Assembly: GCA_003134855.1 (NCBI GenBank)
Contig: PLCS01000007.1
Coordinates: forward strand, 133,011-197,010
DNA from: Acidobacteriaceae bacterium
GTDB taxonomy: Bacteria > Acidobacteriota > Terriglobia > Terriglobales > Acidobacteriaceae
Length of the DNA stretch: 64,000 nucleotides
Reading direction: 5' to 3'
Notes under the pieces: generated by a model
What the model was told of the DNA's origin: nothing
Database searches by the model: none
Seen by the model: only the letters and a program-made list of their open reading frames with translations
Made by a program: the position numbers and the translations under genes
In this document: positions 1-8,167 of the stretch, piece after piece
Layout: every line of letters begins with the position of its first letter
How positions within the stretch are numbered: position 1 is the first letter of the stretch

Positions 1-47
1 ATTGGCTCCCGTCGCCGCCCACCGGGGTAGTGTGAACAGGCCCTAAT
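1..47. repeat. End of a MITE-like element, cut by the window edge
   Basis: These 47 bases are the reverse complement of positions 12513-12559 with a single mismatch. That segment is the left arm of the complete element at 12513-12828. The outer end reads GGCCCTAAT and the inner part continues off the left edge, so this is an inverted second copy. Only the arm is visible here. Confidence 0.8.
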
Positions 48-109
48 CGTCCTGTAACCGTGACACAGTGTAAGCTGACTAGCAGATTGTTTTTCGAGGC
101 TCGACGCGA

Positions 110-1372
110 ATGGAGATGTACAAGCAGCTACCACCGGAAGTCGTGCAAATTGTTCTGGTCCTCTTCCTGTCGTTCCTGATAGGGCTGGAGCGGGAAGAGC
201 GCAAGGGGTCAGGAGCCTCTTACTCTTTCGGAGGAGTGCGCACCTTCCCGCTGATTGGCCTGATCGGTTATTCCGCTGCTCTGATTTCAGGCCCGCAAAT
301 GCTGCCGCTGTTTATTGGGTTTCTGGTTGTCGCCGGATTTCTGCTGGTTTCTTACTGGCACAAGATTTCCACGGTCCAGGCCGCCGGAGTTACCTCCGAG
401 GTCTCCGGCCTGGCAACTTTCTTGGTGGGCGCGCTCGCCTGTTACGGGCATTTATGGATTGCTACCGCGCTGGGCGTCGCCAGCCTGCTGCTGCTCGATC
501 TGAAAGCCGCTCTGGAAAAGCTCGCCGTGCGCATCGCTCCCAACGAGATTCTCACTTTTACCAAGTTTCTCTTGTTGAGCGCAGTGATTCTGCCGATTCT
601 GCCGAATCAGGAGTTTGGCCCCTTTCACATCAATCCATTCAAGACGTGGCTGGTGGTGGTTGCGATCAGTGCCGTTTCGTACGCCAGCTATGTTTTGCAA
701 AAGATGACCAAAGGACAGGGCGGAGTGGTGCTGGCGGCGCTGCTGGGGGGCGCTTATTCTTCCACGGTCACTACGGTGGTGATGGCGCGGCGGGCCAAGC
801 TGGAGAAGCGTCCGCACCTCTTCGCGGGCGGCATCCTGATCGCCTGTGGAGTGATGTACCTGCGCCTGGTAATTCTGTTGGCGCTCTTCAATCGGCAACT
901 CATGCTTCTGCTTTACATTCCCTTTCTTGTGCTGGCTTGCCTGGCGGTCGGGGGCGGCTGGCTTTGGTCACGCTGGGCGGATAAGAACACTCAGGAAGTA
1001 CAGCGGGAGTTTGAACCCAAGAATCCGCTGGATCTGGTTACGGCGATTGTCTTTGCAGGGCTCTTTCTGGTCATGCTGGTAGCCACGCAGTTAGCCGTCA
1101 CCTATCTGGGAAGGACGGGGGTGAATACGCTGGCCGCGATCATGGGAGTCAGCGACGTGGACCCGTTCATCATGGGGCTGACCCAAGCCGCCGGCACGCT
1201 GACGCCCTTCAAGGAAGCCGCCGCCGCGGTGGCCATCGCCGCAGCCAGCAACAACATTGCGAAAGGGTGCTACGCCTTCAGCCTGGCCGACCGCAAGACC
1301 GGGATACAAGCGCTGGCGATGCTGATCACGCTGGCAGTGTTGGGGCTTGTTCCGCTGTTCTGGCTGGGGTAG
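110..1372 (+). CDS. MgtC/SapB family membrane protein with DUF4010 domain
   Basis: The 420-residue protein has about a dozen hydrophobic segments. Its N-terminus carries the MgtC/SapB hallmark LIGLEREERKG near residues 24-34, followed by a GVRTFPLIGLIG stretch. The C-terminal half, with repeated small-residue helices such as GGVVLAALLGGAYSS, fits DUF4010. The inner-membrane role is not established; MgtC relatives are linked to magnesium stress or ATPase modulation, but the long DUF4010 fusions are poorly studied. It stands alone on the plus strand, downstream of a truncated repeat. The ATG start is preceded by no strong ribosome site. Confidence 0.85.
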   Translation: MEMYKQLPPEVVQIVLVLFLSFLIGLEREERKGSGASYSFGGVRTFPLIGLIGYSAALISGPQMLPLFIGFLVVAGFLLVSYWHKISTVQAAGVTSEVSGLATFLVGALACYGHLWIATALGVASLLLLDLKAALEKLAVRIAPNEILTFTKFLLLSAVILPILPNQEFGPFHINPFKTWLVVVAISAVSYASYVLQKMTKGQGGVVLAALLGGAYSSTVTTVVMARRAKLEKRPHLFAGGILIACGVMYLRLVILLALFNRQLMLLLYIPFLVLACLAVGGGWLWSRWADKNTQEVQREFEPKNPLDLVTAIVFAGLFLVMLVATQLAVTYLGRTGVNTLAAIMGVSDVDPFIMGLTQAAGTLTPFKEAAAAVAIAAASNNIAKGCYAFSLADRKTGIQALAMLITLAVLGLVPLFWLG

Positions 1373-1440
1373 CGAACGTGCTCGTGGCAAGAGCGCAGCT
1401 TGTCGCTTTGCAGCCAGTTAGGCTATGCTGAGTGTTCACT

Positions 1441-1962
1441 ATGCCCCACGGATTCGACTCATACCGCATCTTCATCTCGGCTCCGGGCGATTTGGAGGCA
1501 GATCGCCAGGCCTGTTACGACGTCATTGCAAGCGTGAACGATGCCACGGCCATGGCGGCCAAGATTCTGCTGGTCTCTATCGGCCTGCGGGACAACGAGC
1601 AGATCTCCGACAGTCGCTCCATCGTTTCCGACAACGTGCGCTGGAGCGCTTTTTTCATTCAGGTCTTCGCGGACGACTGGGGACCGCGCGACCTCTTCCG
1701 GAAGCTGTTTCTGCTGGCCGCCGAGTGCCGGGACGACTCATCCATGCCGATGCGCGAGGTGGTGGTCTGCCTCAAGGACGCGCCGCAGGAGACCAACCCC
1801 GAGATTCTGGCCTTTCGCCGGGAGCTGGAAGAGCGCAAGGATCTGCGCGTCTTCCATTACGCCAGCCTGGACGAATTGCGCTTGCATCTGGCGGAGGTTT
1901 GCCAGGGATGGGCGCGAGCGATTATCGACGCGGGAATCGGCTCCCCCACTATGGGCACCTGA
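1441..1962 (+). CDS. DUF4062-like small protein
   Basis: The protein of about 173 residues opens with YRIFISAPGDLEADRQACYDV, which resembles the start of DUF4062, a TIR/SEFIR-like domain usually found at the N-terminus of larger ATPase or effector proteins: a beta strand ending in FISAPGD, then a helix with an E/D-R pair. A second strand and DDW motif follow near residues 75-80. Here the domain stands alone without an effector part. A GTG start nine bases upstream (1432) is also possible. The function is unknown; protein-protein interaction or nucleotide binding are guesses from the fold family. Confidence 0.7.
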   Translation: MPHGFDSYRIFISAPGDLEADRQACYDVIASVNDATAMAAKILLVSIGLRDNEQISDSRSIVSDNVRWSAFFIQVFADDWGPRDLFRKLFLLAAECRDDSSMPMREVVVCLKDAPQETNPEILAFRRELEERKDLRVFHYASLDELRLHLAEVCQGWARAIIDAGIGSPTMGT

Positions 1963-1994
1963 TGATATGGAACGAAAGTTGTGCGGTAACTAAT

Positions 1995-2043
1995 CCCACC
2001 CTAGCCGCAAAAACAAGGACGCGGCGAGGGTGGGGCACCCAGT
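1995..2043. repeat. Dispersed hairpin repeat, CCCACCC...GGTGGGGCACCC family
   Basis: CCCACCCTAGCCGC (1995-2008) pairs with GCGGCGAGGGTGGGG (from 2021) with one mismatch, over an A-rich loop. It is followed by the family tag GGGGCACCCAG. It lies between the convergent DUF4062-like and GNAT genes, so it may act as a terminator. Confidence 0.7.
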
Positions 2044-2063
2044 ATTTAGGATGAAATAAAAGT

Positions 2064-2546
2064 TTAGAGCAGCGGCACGGTTCGCCATTCCATGTAGTAG
2101 TGCATCTCATCCTCGCGCACAATGGCGAAGCCCAGGCGCTGGTGGAAGCGCAGGGATCCAGGATTGAACTTGAAGACGCAACTGCGGATGGGAAGCCGCG
2201 CCTTTGCCGCCTCCTGTTGCAGCCGCTGGATCAGCACCGTTCCGATCCCCTTACTTTGCAGCTTGGGATGAACGGCAATATCCACTAGATGAAATTCAGC
2301 TTCGCCGGGGGCTACCCACAACCGGCCAACGGGTTTTCCGTCGAGCAGAACAATGTGATAGCAAGAGTTCGGGTACATCTGCGTATACGCGGACATCTGG
2401 CCGCGAAACTGCATGCGGATGAGTTCTTCCTTCTGCGTGGCGGAGATAGGCGCCAGGGCGAACTCCGGCGCGCGAACCGCCGCATACAGTTCGTATAGAA
2501 AGATTTCGTCCTGAGGAAGCGCGGGTCGAACAGCGAGAGTGGACAT
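2064..2546 (-). CDS. GNAT family N-acetyltransferase
   Basis: This is a 160-residue GNAT-fold protein. The acetyl-CoA binding motif A is visible as VDIAVHPKLQSKGIGTVLIQRLQQEA around residues 90-115 (the Q/R-x-x-G-x-G/A type loop is SKGIGT). A late FHQRLGF motif also matches the family. The substrate cannot be told. It is the last gene after three tail-collar genes on the same strand, but a hairpin at 2561-2586 separates it from them, so it may be transcribed independently. Confidence 0.85.
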   Translation of the reverse strand: MSTLAVRPALPQDEIFLYELYAAVRAPEFALAPISATQKEELIRMQFRGQMSAYTQMYPNSCYHIVLLDGKPVGRLWVAPGEAEFHLVDIAVHPKLQSKGIGTVLIQRLQQEAAKARLPIRSCVFKFNPGSLRFHQRLGFAIVREDEMHYYMEWRTVPLL

Positions 2547-2560
2547 AGATCAAGAGGGCT

Positions 2561-2586
2561 GGGAACCGGTCTTGAAGCCGGTTCCC
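2561..2586 (-). terminator. Hairpin after the tail-collar genes
   Basis: GGGAACCGG (2561-2569) and CCGGTTCCC (2578-2586) form a perfect 9-bp stem with an 8-base loop just after the last collar gene. There is no clear T-run, so it could be an attenuating hairpin or a repeat rather than a strict intrinsic terminator. Confidence 0.5.
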
Positions 2587-2601
2587 GCCAGTGCAAGTGT
2601 A

Positions 2602-3129
2602 CTACGAGCGCGCCGGAAAGACACCCTGCATCGCGATGATCCAGTACATGCCCAGATAGGGCATCATGTTGTTGTGCGGCTGACTGCTCCCGAAGGTCGA
2701 GATGGCGGCCGGACTCATCTGTGCCACCTGCGAGGTGCTGGTGGTGTAGGCGTTGCCGGGAGTCATCTCGGCAAAGGAATTGTTTGCGGGCCCCTGGCCG
2801 ACGGTGGCCTTCACAAGGCTCTTTGCGGAGGCTGTGTGGGTGTGGAGGGGGGTTTCGCTGGCGAGCAGAGTTACGGTCTGCGAGCCGCCCTGCTCCCCTA
2901 TGTCGTAATTGCTGAGGCCGGCGCCCTGCCCGTAACCGATGGCCACTGAGTTCTGCAGGTTGGGAAGCGCGAAAGTGCTTGTTCCGTTGCCGCCGTAGAA
3001 GGTCCCCAGCAGCGAAAACAGAGCTGTATTTTGCGAGATTGGCAGCAACTGGCCCTGGGCGAGCGCCCATCCGACGGGAGCGAAGTTGAAACCGACCAGC
3101 GACAATTGTCCGACAAATGGATCTGACAT
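2602..3129 (-). CDS. Phage tail collar domain protein (MdpB-like), third paralogue
   Basis: The protein of about 175 residues begins MSDPFVGQLSLVGFNFAP and carries the collar-domain signature GWALAQGQLLPISQNTALFSLLGT followed by FYGGNGTSTFALPNLQ. This fits the COG4675 microcystin-dependent family used in phage tails and tail-like structures. The start at 3129 is chosen because AGGAG lies just upstream and because it aligns with both paralogues; a longer in-frame reading runs into the neighbour. The family has no enzymatic motif. It is one of three tandem copies with strongly similar middle parts but diverged C-terminal halves. Confidence 0.88.
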   Translation of the reverse strand: MSDPFVGQLSLVGFNFAPVGWALAQGQLLPISQNTALFSLLGTFYGGNGTSTFALPNLQNSVAIGYGQGAGLSNYDIGEQGGSQTVTLLASETPLHTHTASAKSLVKATVGQGPANNSFAEMTPGNAYTTSTSQVAQMSPAAISTFGSSQPHNNMMPYLGMYWIIAMQGVFPARS

Positions 3130-3152
3130 ATTGGATTCTCCTGTTGAGGGCT

Positions 3153-3650
3153 CTAGTTGCGAGAGGGAAAGATCCCGGAATAGGCGATGCACCAGTTCAT
3201 CACCAGGAAGGGCTGGCGGTTTTCGTGGGGCTGGCTGCCTCCGTATTGGGAGAGGGTGGCCTGATTCATTGCCGTCAGGTTGGCGGCCGGCGTGTAGAAG
3301 CTTGCGCCCGAACCGGCCAGGATCGCTCCATTCGGCTTTTCTTGGGTTGCCTGGGCGCCGGCCAGTAGCGGGTGGGTGTGGATAGACACCTCGGCAGCCA
3401 GCAGGGTGTGCGACTCTCCGCCGCTGATCTGCCCGTAGGCGATTGCATTGCCCACTCCGACCGGAGTGCGCCCTTGCAGGTTGGGAAGCGCGAAAGTCTG
3501 AATTCCATTCCCGCCGAAGGTCGTTCCCAGCAGCGAAAACAGCGCCTGATACGAGTTGATCGGCAGGGTCTGCCCGTTGCACAGGAACCAGCCTTTAGGC
3601 GCGAAATTGAATGATGCCAGCATCAACTGGCCCAAAAATGGTGATGCCAT
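3153..3650 (-). CDS. Phage tail collar domain protein (MdpB-like), second paralogue
   Basis: The 165-residue protein shows the same architecture: N-terminal MASPFLGQLMLASFNFAPKGW, then CNGQTLPINSYQALFSLLGT and FGGNGIQTFALPNLQGR. The C-terminal GGSQPHENRQPFLVMNWCIAY matches the end of the other two copies. AGGAGAATAGAGA precedes the ATG. It sits 23 bp upstream of the third copy and 40 bp downstream of the first, so the three are one operon. No other phage structural gene is nearby, which argues against a prophage. Confidence 0.88.
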   Translation of the reverse strand: MASPFLGQLMLASFNFAPKGWFLCNGQTLPINSYQALFSLLGTTFGGNGIQTFALPNLQGRTPVGVGNAIAYGQISGGESHTLLAAEVSIHTHPLLAGAQATQEKPNGAILAGSGASFYTPAANLTAMNQATLSQYGGSQPHENRQPFLVMNWCIAYSGIFPSRN

Positions 3651-3690
3651 TCTCTATTCTCCTTCCTTGCGTGCTCTCAATGTGTGGGGA

Positions 3691-4203
3691 TTAACTTTGG
3701 CTGGGATAGACGCCATAAAGCGCGATGATCCAGTTCAGAGCCAGGTACGGCTGCAGATTGTTATGGGGCTGGTTTCCGCCGCTGTTTGTCCCCACCTGGG
3801 CTGCGAGCATGGCGCTGTTGGGGGCGGAGGGCGTGTAAGCCGTCAAACCCGAATTCACCACGTTACCGGTCGCGGTGTTGCCCCCGGTGGTGTTAGTGGA
3901 GGCCATCAGGGAGTGCGTGTGGGCTGGGTACTGGCTTGTGCCGATGGTCACCGTCTCCACGCCGCCGGTTTGTCCGATCACGTAGGTGCTGACACCGTTC
4001 GAACCGAAGTGGATGGGAATGCGGCTTTGCAGATTGGGAAGGCCGAAAGTGGATTGACCATCTCCGCCGTAGGTGGTCCCTATCAGGTTGAACAACGTAG
4101 CGTTTTCCGAGATGGCAACTAGCTGGCCGTTACAGATCGACCAGCTTACTGGAGCAAAGTTAAACCCAACCAGCCGGACTTCACCGACATAGGGCTGACT
4201 CAT
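3691..4203 (-). CDS. Phage tail collar domain protein (MdpB-like), first paralogue
   Basis: The 170-residue protein begins MSQPYVGEVRLVGFNFAPVSW and contains CNGQLVAISENATLFNLIGTTYGG and GLPNLQSRIPIH. It is the promoter-proximal gene of the collar operon. The start at 4203 has AGGAGGATTCAAGA directly upstream, a good ribosome site, so the longer in-frame extension to 4290 is unlikely. The middle domain is rich in Thr, Asn and Gly (around residues 85-120), as in receptor- or surface-exposed tips of this family. Its role in this genome is unknown. Confidence 0.88.
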   Translation of the reverse strand: MSQPYVGEVRLVGFNFAPVSWSICNGQLVAISENATLFNLIGTTYGGDGQSTFGLPNLQSRIPIHFGSNGVSTYVIGQTGGVETVTIGTSQYPAHTHSLMASTNTTGGNTATGNVVNSGLTAYTPSAPNSAMLAAQVGTNSGGNQPHNNLQPYLALNWIIALYGVYPSQS

Positions 4204-4402
4204 TCTTGAATCCTCCTTGACTTCTTGACTTTTTGTGAATGCTGCGGGGACTGGGGAACGGGGAGGCAGCACCTCACTAATATCACTCAATTGTTTGGGT
4301 TGGCAAGTTATTTTTCAGCCCAAGGTTGCTTCGACGCCCCGGTGGCCCATGGCAGCCTGCCCGCGCCGGTCCATGCCTCGGAGGCTTTAGGATGGAAGTA
4401 CT

Positions 4403-5500
4403 GTGCAGACGATACGAGTAGAGACACCTTCGGCGAAGTACAACGTGATGGCGGGCAGCGGGCTGGTTGAGTCGCTTGCGCCGCGCATCGAGCGGGTCGT
4501 GGGCAAATTGCCACGACGGGTCTTTGTGCTGACTTCGGCGCCCATCTGGGGGCTGTGGGGACAGGCCTTCCTCAGATCCTTTGCCGAGGCGCCGATTGCG
4601 ATGTTTTTGCCGCCCGGCGAAGAACACAAGACGCTCAAGAGCGTGGAAGGCTTGCTGCGGCAGATGGCGCAGGCGGGCGGGGATCGCGGCAGCCTGCTGA
4701 TCGCCTTTGGCGGCGGGATTGTGGGCGACGTGGGCGGCTTTCTGGCCTCGATCTTCATGCGCGGCATTCCCTACATTCAGGTGCCGACGACATTCCTGGC
4801 GCAGGTGGATTCGTCCGTAGGCGGCAAGACGGGCGTGAACCTGCCCGAGGGCAAGAATCTGGTGGGCGCGTTTCATCATCCGCAGGCCGTCTTTGCCGAC
4901 ATCGGCGTGCTGGCCACGCTGCCCGACCGCGAGCTGCGCGCCGGGCTGATGGAGAGCGTGAAGGCGGGCATTATCCGCGACCGGGCGCTCACGCGCTTCA
5001 TGGAAGAGCACGCGGGTGATGTGCTGGGGCGCGATCCCAAATCTTTGGAAAAGGTGATTGCCGCATCCGTTCGCATGAAGGCCGGGGTGGTGAACCTGGA
5101 CGAGCGCGAGAGCGGGCTGCGCATGATTCTCAACTTTGGCCACACCGTCGGCCACGCACTGGAGCAGGCTACGCACTATAAGACACTGCTGCACGGCGAG
5201 GCGGTGGGCTGGGGCATGGTGGCCGCGCTCTACCTGGCGCGGGAGCGGGGGACGATTTCGAGGGCGCAGTTCTCGCGGCTGGAGAAGTTAGTGCATTTGT
5301 ATGGACCGCTGCCTGCACTCAAGCTGCGCACGGCTCGCGTGGTGGCAGCATCAGGCGGTGATAAGAAGAACGTGGGCGGGGTGAGGCGCTTCGTACTGCC
5401 GGTAGGGATAGGCGATGCGGGCGTGGTGGAGGATGTAATGCCCGCCGAGTTGGAGGCGGCGGTGAGTTATATGTTGGCGCAGGCGGGGGAGTGGGGTTAG
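4403..5500 (+). CDS. aroB: 3-dehydroquinate synthase
   Basis: AroB converts DAHP to 3-dehydroquinate, the second step of the shikimate pathway. The 365-residue protein has the usual length. The NAD-binding loop GGGIVGDVGGFLAS is at about 103-116 and KTGVNLPEGKNLVGAFHHP at 142-160. The zinc ligands fit E184 (MESVKAG), H247 (NFGHTVGH) and H264 (LLHGEAV). The start is a GTG at 4403. No other aro gene lies nearby. The stop is followed by a run of short GTTAGCGG-like repeats at about 5497-5540. Confidence 0.95.
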   Translation: MQTIRVETPSAKYNVMAGSGLVESLAPRIERVVGKLPRRVFVLTSAPIWGLWGQAFLRSFAEAPIAMFLPPGEEHKTLKSVEGLLRQMAQAGGDRGSLLIAFGGGIVGDVGGFLASIFMRGIPYIQVPTTFLAQVDSSVGGKTGVNLPEGKNLVGAFHHPQAVFADIGVLATLPDRELRAGLMESVKAGIIRDRALTRFMEEHAGDVLGRDPKSLEKVIAASVRMKAGVVNLDERESGLRMILNFGHTVGHALEQATHYKTLLHGEAVGWGMVAALYLARERGTISRAQFSRLEKLVHLYGPLPALKLRTARVVAASGGDKKNVGGVRRFVLPVGIGDAGVVEDVMPAELEAAVSYMLAQAGEWG

Positions 5501-5540
5501 CGTTGTTAGCGGGGTTAGCGGAGTTAGCGAGTTAGTGGCG
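5497..5540. repeat. Short tandem GTTAGCGG-like repeats
   Basis: Five imperfect units of about 8-9 bases (GTTAGCG with G-rich spacers) follow the aroB stop directly. It is a low-complexity tract that probably varies in copy number by slippage. No gene is seen in it. Confidence 0.6.
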
Positions 5541-5551
5541 GGTTGGGGTTC

Positions 5552-5593
5552 GTGGTTTCCCAGGTCTCAAAATCGAGACCTGGGGCACCCAGC
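5552..5593. repeat. Dispersed hairpin repeat, GTGGTTTCCC...GGGGCACCC family
   Basis: CCCAGGTCTC (5559-5568) and GAGACCTGGG (5575-5584) form a perfect 10-bp stem with a 6-base loop, followed by GGCACCCAGC. The upstream TTCGTGGTTTCCC part reappears inverted near 57701-57718. Confidence 0.75.
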
Positions 5594-5637
5594 TTTTTTG
5601 CGCGGGACAGGGTGAGAACGAAAGGCTGTTACGCTGA

Positions 5638-6414
5638 ATGACGACCAGAGGAGCCAAACCGCCGGGAGCGAAGGACGAAGCCAGCGCGGCGCGGGCTGTG
5701 CGGGAGATGTTCGATGCAATTGCGCCTCGGTATGACCTGCTGAACCACGTGCTCTCGGCCAATGTGGACCGGTTGTGGTGGTGGCGGACGGCGCGACGCT
5801 TTCGCACGGTGCTCGCCGACTCCGATGCGTCGGTGCTGGACATCTGCTGCGGGACCGGCGATATGACGATGGCGCTTTTGAAGCGCCGTCCGCACGATGC
5901 GCGGCCGATTCTGGCGGCGGATTTTGCGCGGGCGATGCTGAGCCGGGGGGCGCGGAAGTTCGGCGGGCCGGGGGTGGGCGCGCGGGCGGCGGGCCAGCCG
6001 TATGCGGTGCCGCTGGAGGCAGACGCGCTGCATCTTCCGCTGGGGATGGGGTCGCTGGATTTGATTGTGTCGGCATTTGGGTTCAGGAATCTGGCCAACT
6101 ACGAGGCCGGGCTGCGGGAGTTTCATCGTGTGCTTAAGCCGGGGGGGCAGTTGGGGATTCTGGAGTTTAGCGAGCCGGGAGGACTTATCGGCAAGGCCTA
6201 TGCGGTCTACTTCCGGCGCGTGCTGCCGGCGATTGGACGGGCGATCTGCGGCAGGAATGGGGCGTACAGTTACCTGCCCGCTTCGGTGGGCAACTTTCCC
6301 GCGCCGCCGGAGATGCTGGGGCTAATGGCGGCGACGGGCTACGAGAAGTGCGCGTGGCAGCCGTACACCTTTGGGATTGCCGGGTTGTACACGGCGGTGC
6401 GAGCGAATACGTGA
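5638..6414 (+). CDS. ubiE: Demethylmenaquinone methyltransferase (UbiE/MenG)
   Basis: This SAM-dependent C-methyltransferase acts in the last steps of menaquinone (and, where present, ubiquinone) synthesis. The 258-residue protein has the UbiE start FDAIAPRYDLLNHVLSANVDRLWWW near residues 24-48. SAM motif I is LDICCGTGDMTMAL at about 68-81, and the family-specific GFRNLANYEAGLREFHRVLKPGG is at about 145-167. There is a small insertion rich in Gly/Ala around residues 103-115. It is downstream of aroB but separated by a repeat, so co-transcription is uncertain. Acidobacteria usually use menaquinone, so the menaquinone role is preferred. Confidence 0.93.
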   Translation: MTTRGAKPPGAKDEASAARAVREMFDAIAPRYDLLNHVLSANVDRLWWWRTARRFRTVLADSDASVLDICCGTGDMTMALLKRRPHDARPILAADFARAMLSRGARKFGGPGVGARAAGQPYAVPLEADALHLPLGMGSLDLIVSAFGFRNLANYEAGLREFHRVLKPGGQLGILEFSEPGGLIGKAYAVYFRRVLPAIGRAICGRNGAYSYLPASVGNFPAPPEMLGLMAATGYEKCAWQPYTFGIAGLYTAVRANT

Positions 6415-6445
6415 GGTACATTCATTTTTCTGAGATTTTCAGATT

Positions 6446-6514
6446 GAGGTTTTTGGTTTCCCACCCATTTCGCATAGAACGCGAAATGGATGGGGCACGG
6501 GGCATGGTTGGGCA
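6446..6514. repeat. Dispersed hairpin repeat, TTTCCCACCC...GGATGGGGCAC family
   Basis: CCCACCCATTTCGC (6460-6473) pairs with GCGAAATGGATGGGG (6481-6495), with loop ATAGAAC and the tag GGGGCAC. A second degenerate GGTTGGGCACCC follows. It sits between ubiE and the CDF gene. Confidence 0.75.
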
Positions 6515-6554
6515 CCCGGACGATTTTCCGAATATGCTATAGCCTGAGAAGACC

Positions 6555-7982
6555 ATGAGTATTGAATCCTCCAGAGTGGCCGGGTTTTCCGCGGAGAAGC
6601 GGCGGGTGGCGCTGCACTCGATGCTGGCGGCGGCGGTGATGACGCTGCTGAAGCTGGCGGCGGGGCTGATGTCCGGCTCGCTTGGCGTGCTCTCGGACGC
6701 AGCCCACTCCGGGCTGGACATGGTGGGATCGGCGCTCACGTTTGTCTCCGTGCAGGTGAGCGACCGGCCGGCCGACGAGGACCACACCTACGGCCACGGC
6801 AAGTTCGAGAACTTCTCCTCCTTCGGCGAGGTTCTGCTGATGGCCGTCTCCAGCGCATGGATCATCTGGGAGGCGATTCAGCGGATTCTTCACCCCGGCA
6901 AGCAACTGCAAGACCTGGGCTGGCCGGCCGCGGTGGTGCTGGCCTCGATTGGCGTAGACTTCTGGCGGTCGAGGCGGCTGCGCGCGGTGGCGGAAAAGAC
7001 CGGCTCGTCGGCGCTGGCTACCGACGCCTTTCACTTTGCCTCGGACATCTGGTCGTCGCTGGCGGTGCTGGGCGGGCTGGGCGCCTGTTGGGCGGGCGTG
7101 CATTTCGGCGTGGGCTGGCTGCTCTATGCTGATCCGTTGGCGGCGGTGGTGGTTTCGCTGATGATTCTGCGGCTGACGCTGCGTCTGGGCCGCGAGGCGG
7201 TCAGCGTGCTGCTGGATGAGATTCCAGTGGAGACGCGGCGGCGGCTGATCGACGACGTGGCGCAGGTGCCGGGCGTTCTCAGCGTGGAGCAGGCGCGGGT
7301 GCGGCGCGCGGGTGCCAACTACTTTGCCGACCTGACGCTGGCGCTGCCCAGCCGCTCCACCTTCGAGCACACCGGGGATCTGGTCCGGGCGGCCACCGAG
7401 GCCGTGCATCGCACGCTGCCCGAGGCCGACGTGGTGATCCACACGGAGCCGCGCAAGGCCAAGGCCGAGAGCATCTTCGACCGCGTGCGAGCGGTGGCCG
7501 CGCGCAACAACGTGAGCGTGCATGAGCTGAGCGTGCAGTCGCACCAGGGACGGCTGCGCATCGAGCAGCACCTGGAGCTGGATGAGACGCTGCCTCTGCT
7601 CAAGGCGCATGATTTTGTCTGCTCGATGGAGGCGGAGATTCTGCGCGAGGTGCCGGAGATCGATGGAATCTTAACGCACATCGAGAGCGAGCCGGCGACG
7701 ATTGAGCAGCCCGAGGTGAGGGTCGAGGAGAATCGCCGCATCGAAGAGGCGATGCGCTCATCGGCCGCGCAGTTGCCGGAGATTGTGGATGTGCATGAGG
7801 TTCTGGTGGGCCGCTCGGCGGAGCACATTCACGTTACCTGCCATTGCACGCTGCCCGACGAGCTGACGATGCAGCGCGTGCATGAGGTGATCACCGCGCT
7901 CGAATATGGCTTCAAGCTGGCGTGCCCGGAGGTCTATCGCGTGACCATTCATCCCGAGCCGGTGACGGACAATTTGCGGTGA
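6555..7982 (+). CDS. Cation diffusion facilitator (CDF) transporter, long form
   Basis: This is an inner-membrane divalent metal/proton antiporter. The N-terminal transmembrane domain carries the CDF metal-site motif SDAAHSGLD (47-55) in TM2, a FxxKFENxS-like GHGKFENFSS, and a second acidic/His motif in ATDAFHFASD (about 154-163) in TM5. At 475 residues it is far longer than the usual 300. The extra part looks like repeated cytoplasmic ZT-dimer-like modules: segments with VHELSVQSHQGRLRIEQHLEL and VHEVLVGRSAEHIHVTCHC are similar in layout. Metal specificity (Zn, Fe, Mn or Co) cannot be read from the sequence. Confidence 0.9.
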   Translation: MSIESSRVAGFSAEKRRVALHSMLAAAVMTLLKLAAGLMSGSLGVLSDAAHSGLDMVGSALTFVSVQVSDRPADEDHTYGHGKFENFSSFGEVLLMAVSSAWIIWEAIQRILHPGKQLQDLGWPAAVVLASIGVDFWRSRRLRAVAEKTGSSALATDAFHFASDIWSSLAVLGGLGACWAGVHFGVGWLLYADPLAAVVVSLMILRLTLRLGREAVSVLLDEIPVETRRRLIDDVAQVPGVLSVEQARVRRAGANYFADLTLALPSRSTFEHTGDLVRAATEAVHRTLPEADVVIHTEPRKAKAESIFDRVRAVAARNNVSVHELSVQSHQGRLRIEQHLELDETLPLLKAHDFVCSMEAEILREVPEIDGILTHIESEPATIEQPEVRVEENRRIEEAMRSSAAQLPEIVDVHEVLVGRSAEHIHVTCHCTLPDELTMQRVHEVITALEYGFKLACPEVYRVTIHPEPVTDNLR

Positions 7983-8040
7983 GGGGCGGGATGGGACTGT
8001 TGTATTCTGGCCGCAGAATTGCTTCGCACGAAAAGCATAA

Positions 8041-8105
8041 CGCAGGGGCTGAAGCCCCATGTTCATTCTGTCGCATTAGCGGCACGACTGAAGTCGTGCC
8101 CTGAT
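8041..8105. repeat. Double-palindrome repeat (GGGGCTGAAGCCCC plus GGCACGACTGAAGTCGTGCC)
   Basis: Two short stems lie side by side: GGGGCT/AGCCCC (8045-8058) and GGCACGACT/AGTCGTGCC (8081-8100). Related units occur in tandem at 13761-13862. It separates the convergent CDF and aquaporin genes and may terminate both. Confidence 0.8.
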
Positions 8106-8167
8106 ACAGAACTTTTCCGCAACAAAGTTTTTCCGCAGCCGTAAAGTCCTGACCTGCCAGCCCCGAC

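Noticed and set aside
2602-4203. Prophage
   Set aside because: Only collar-type genes are present, flanked by ordinary chromosomal genes, with no integrase or att-like repeats.
4283-5194. Long minus-strand open frame opposite aroB
   Set aside because: It is a shadow of the high-GC aroB gene; the protein has no domain pattern, while AroB has all catalytic residues.
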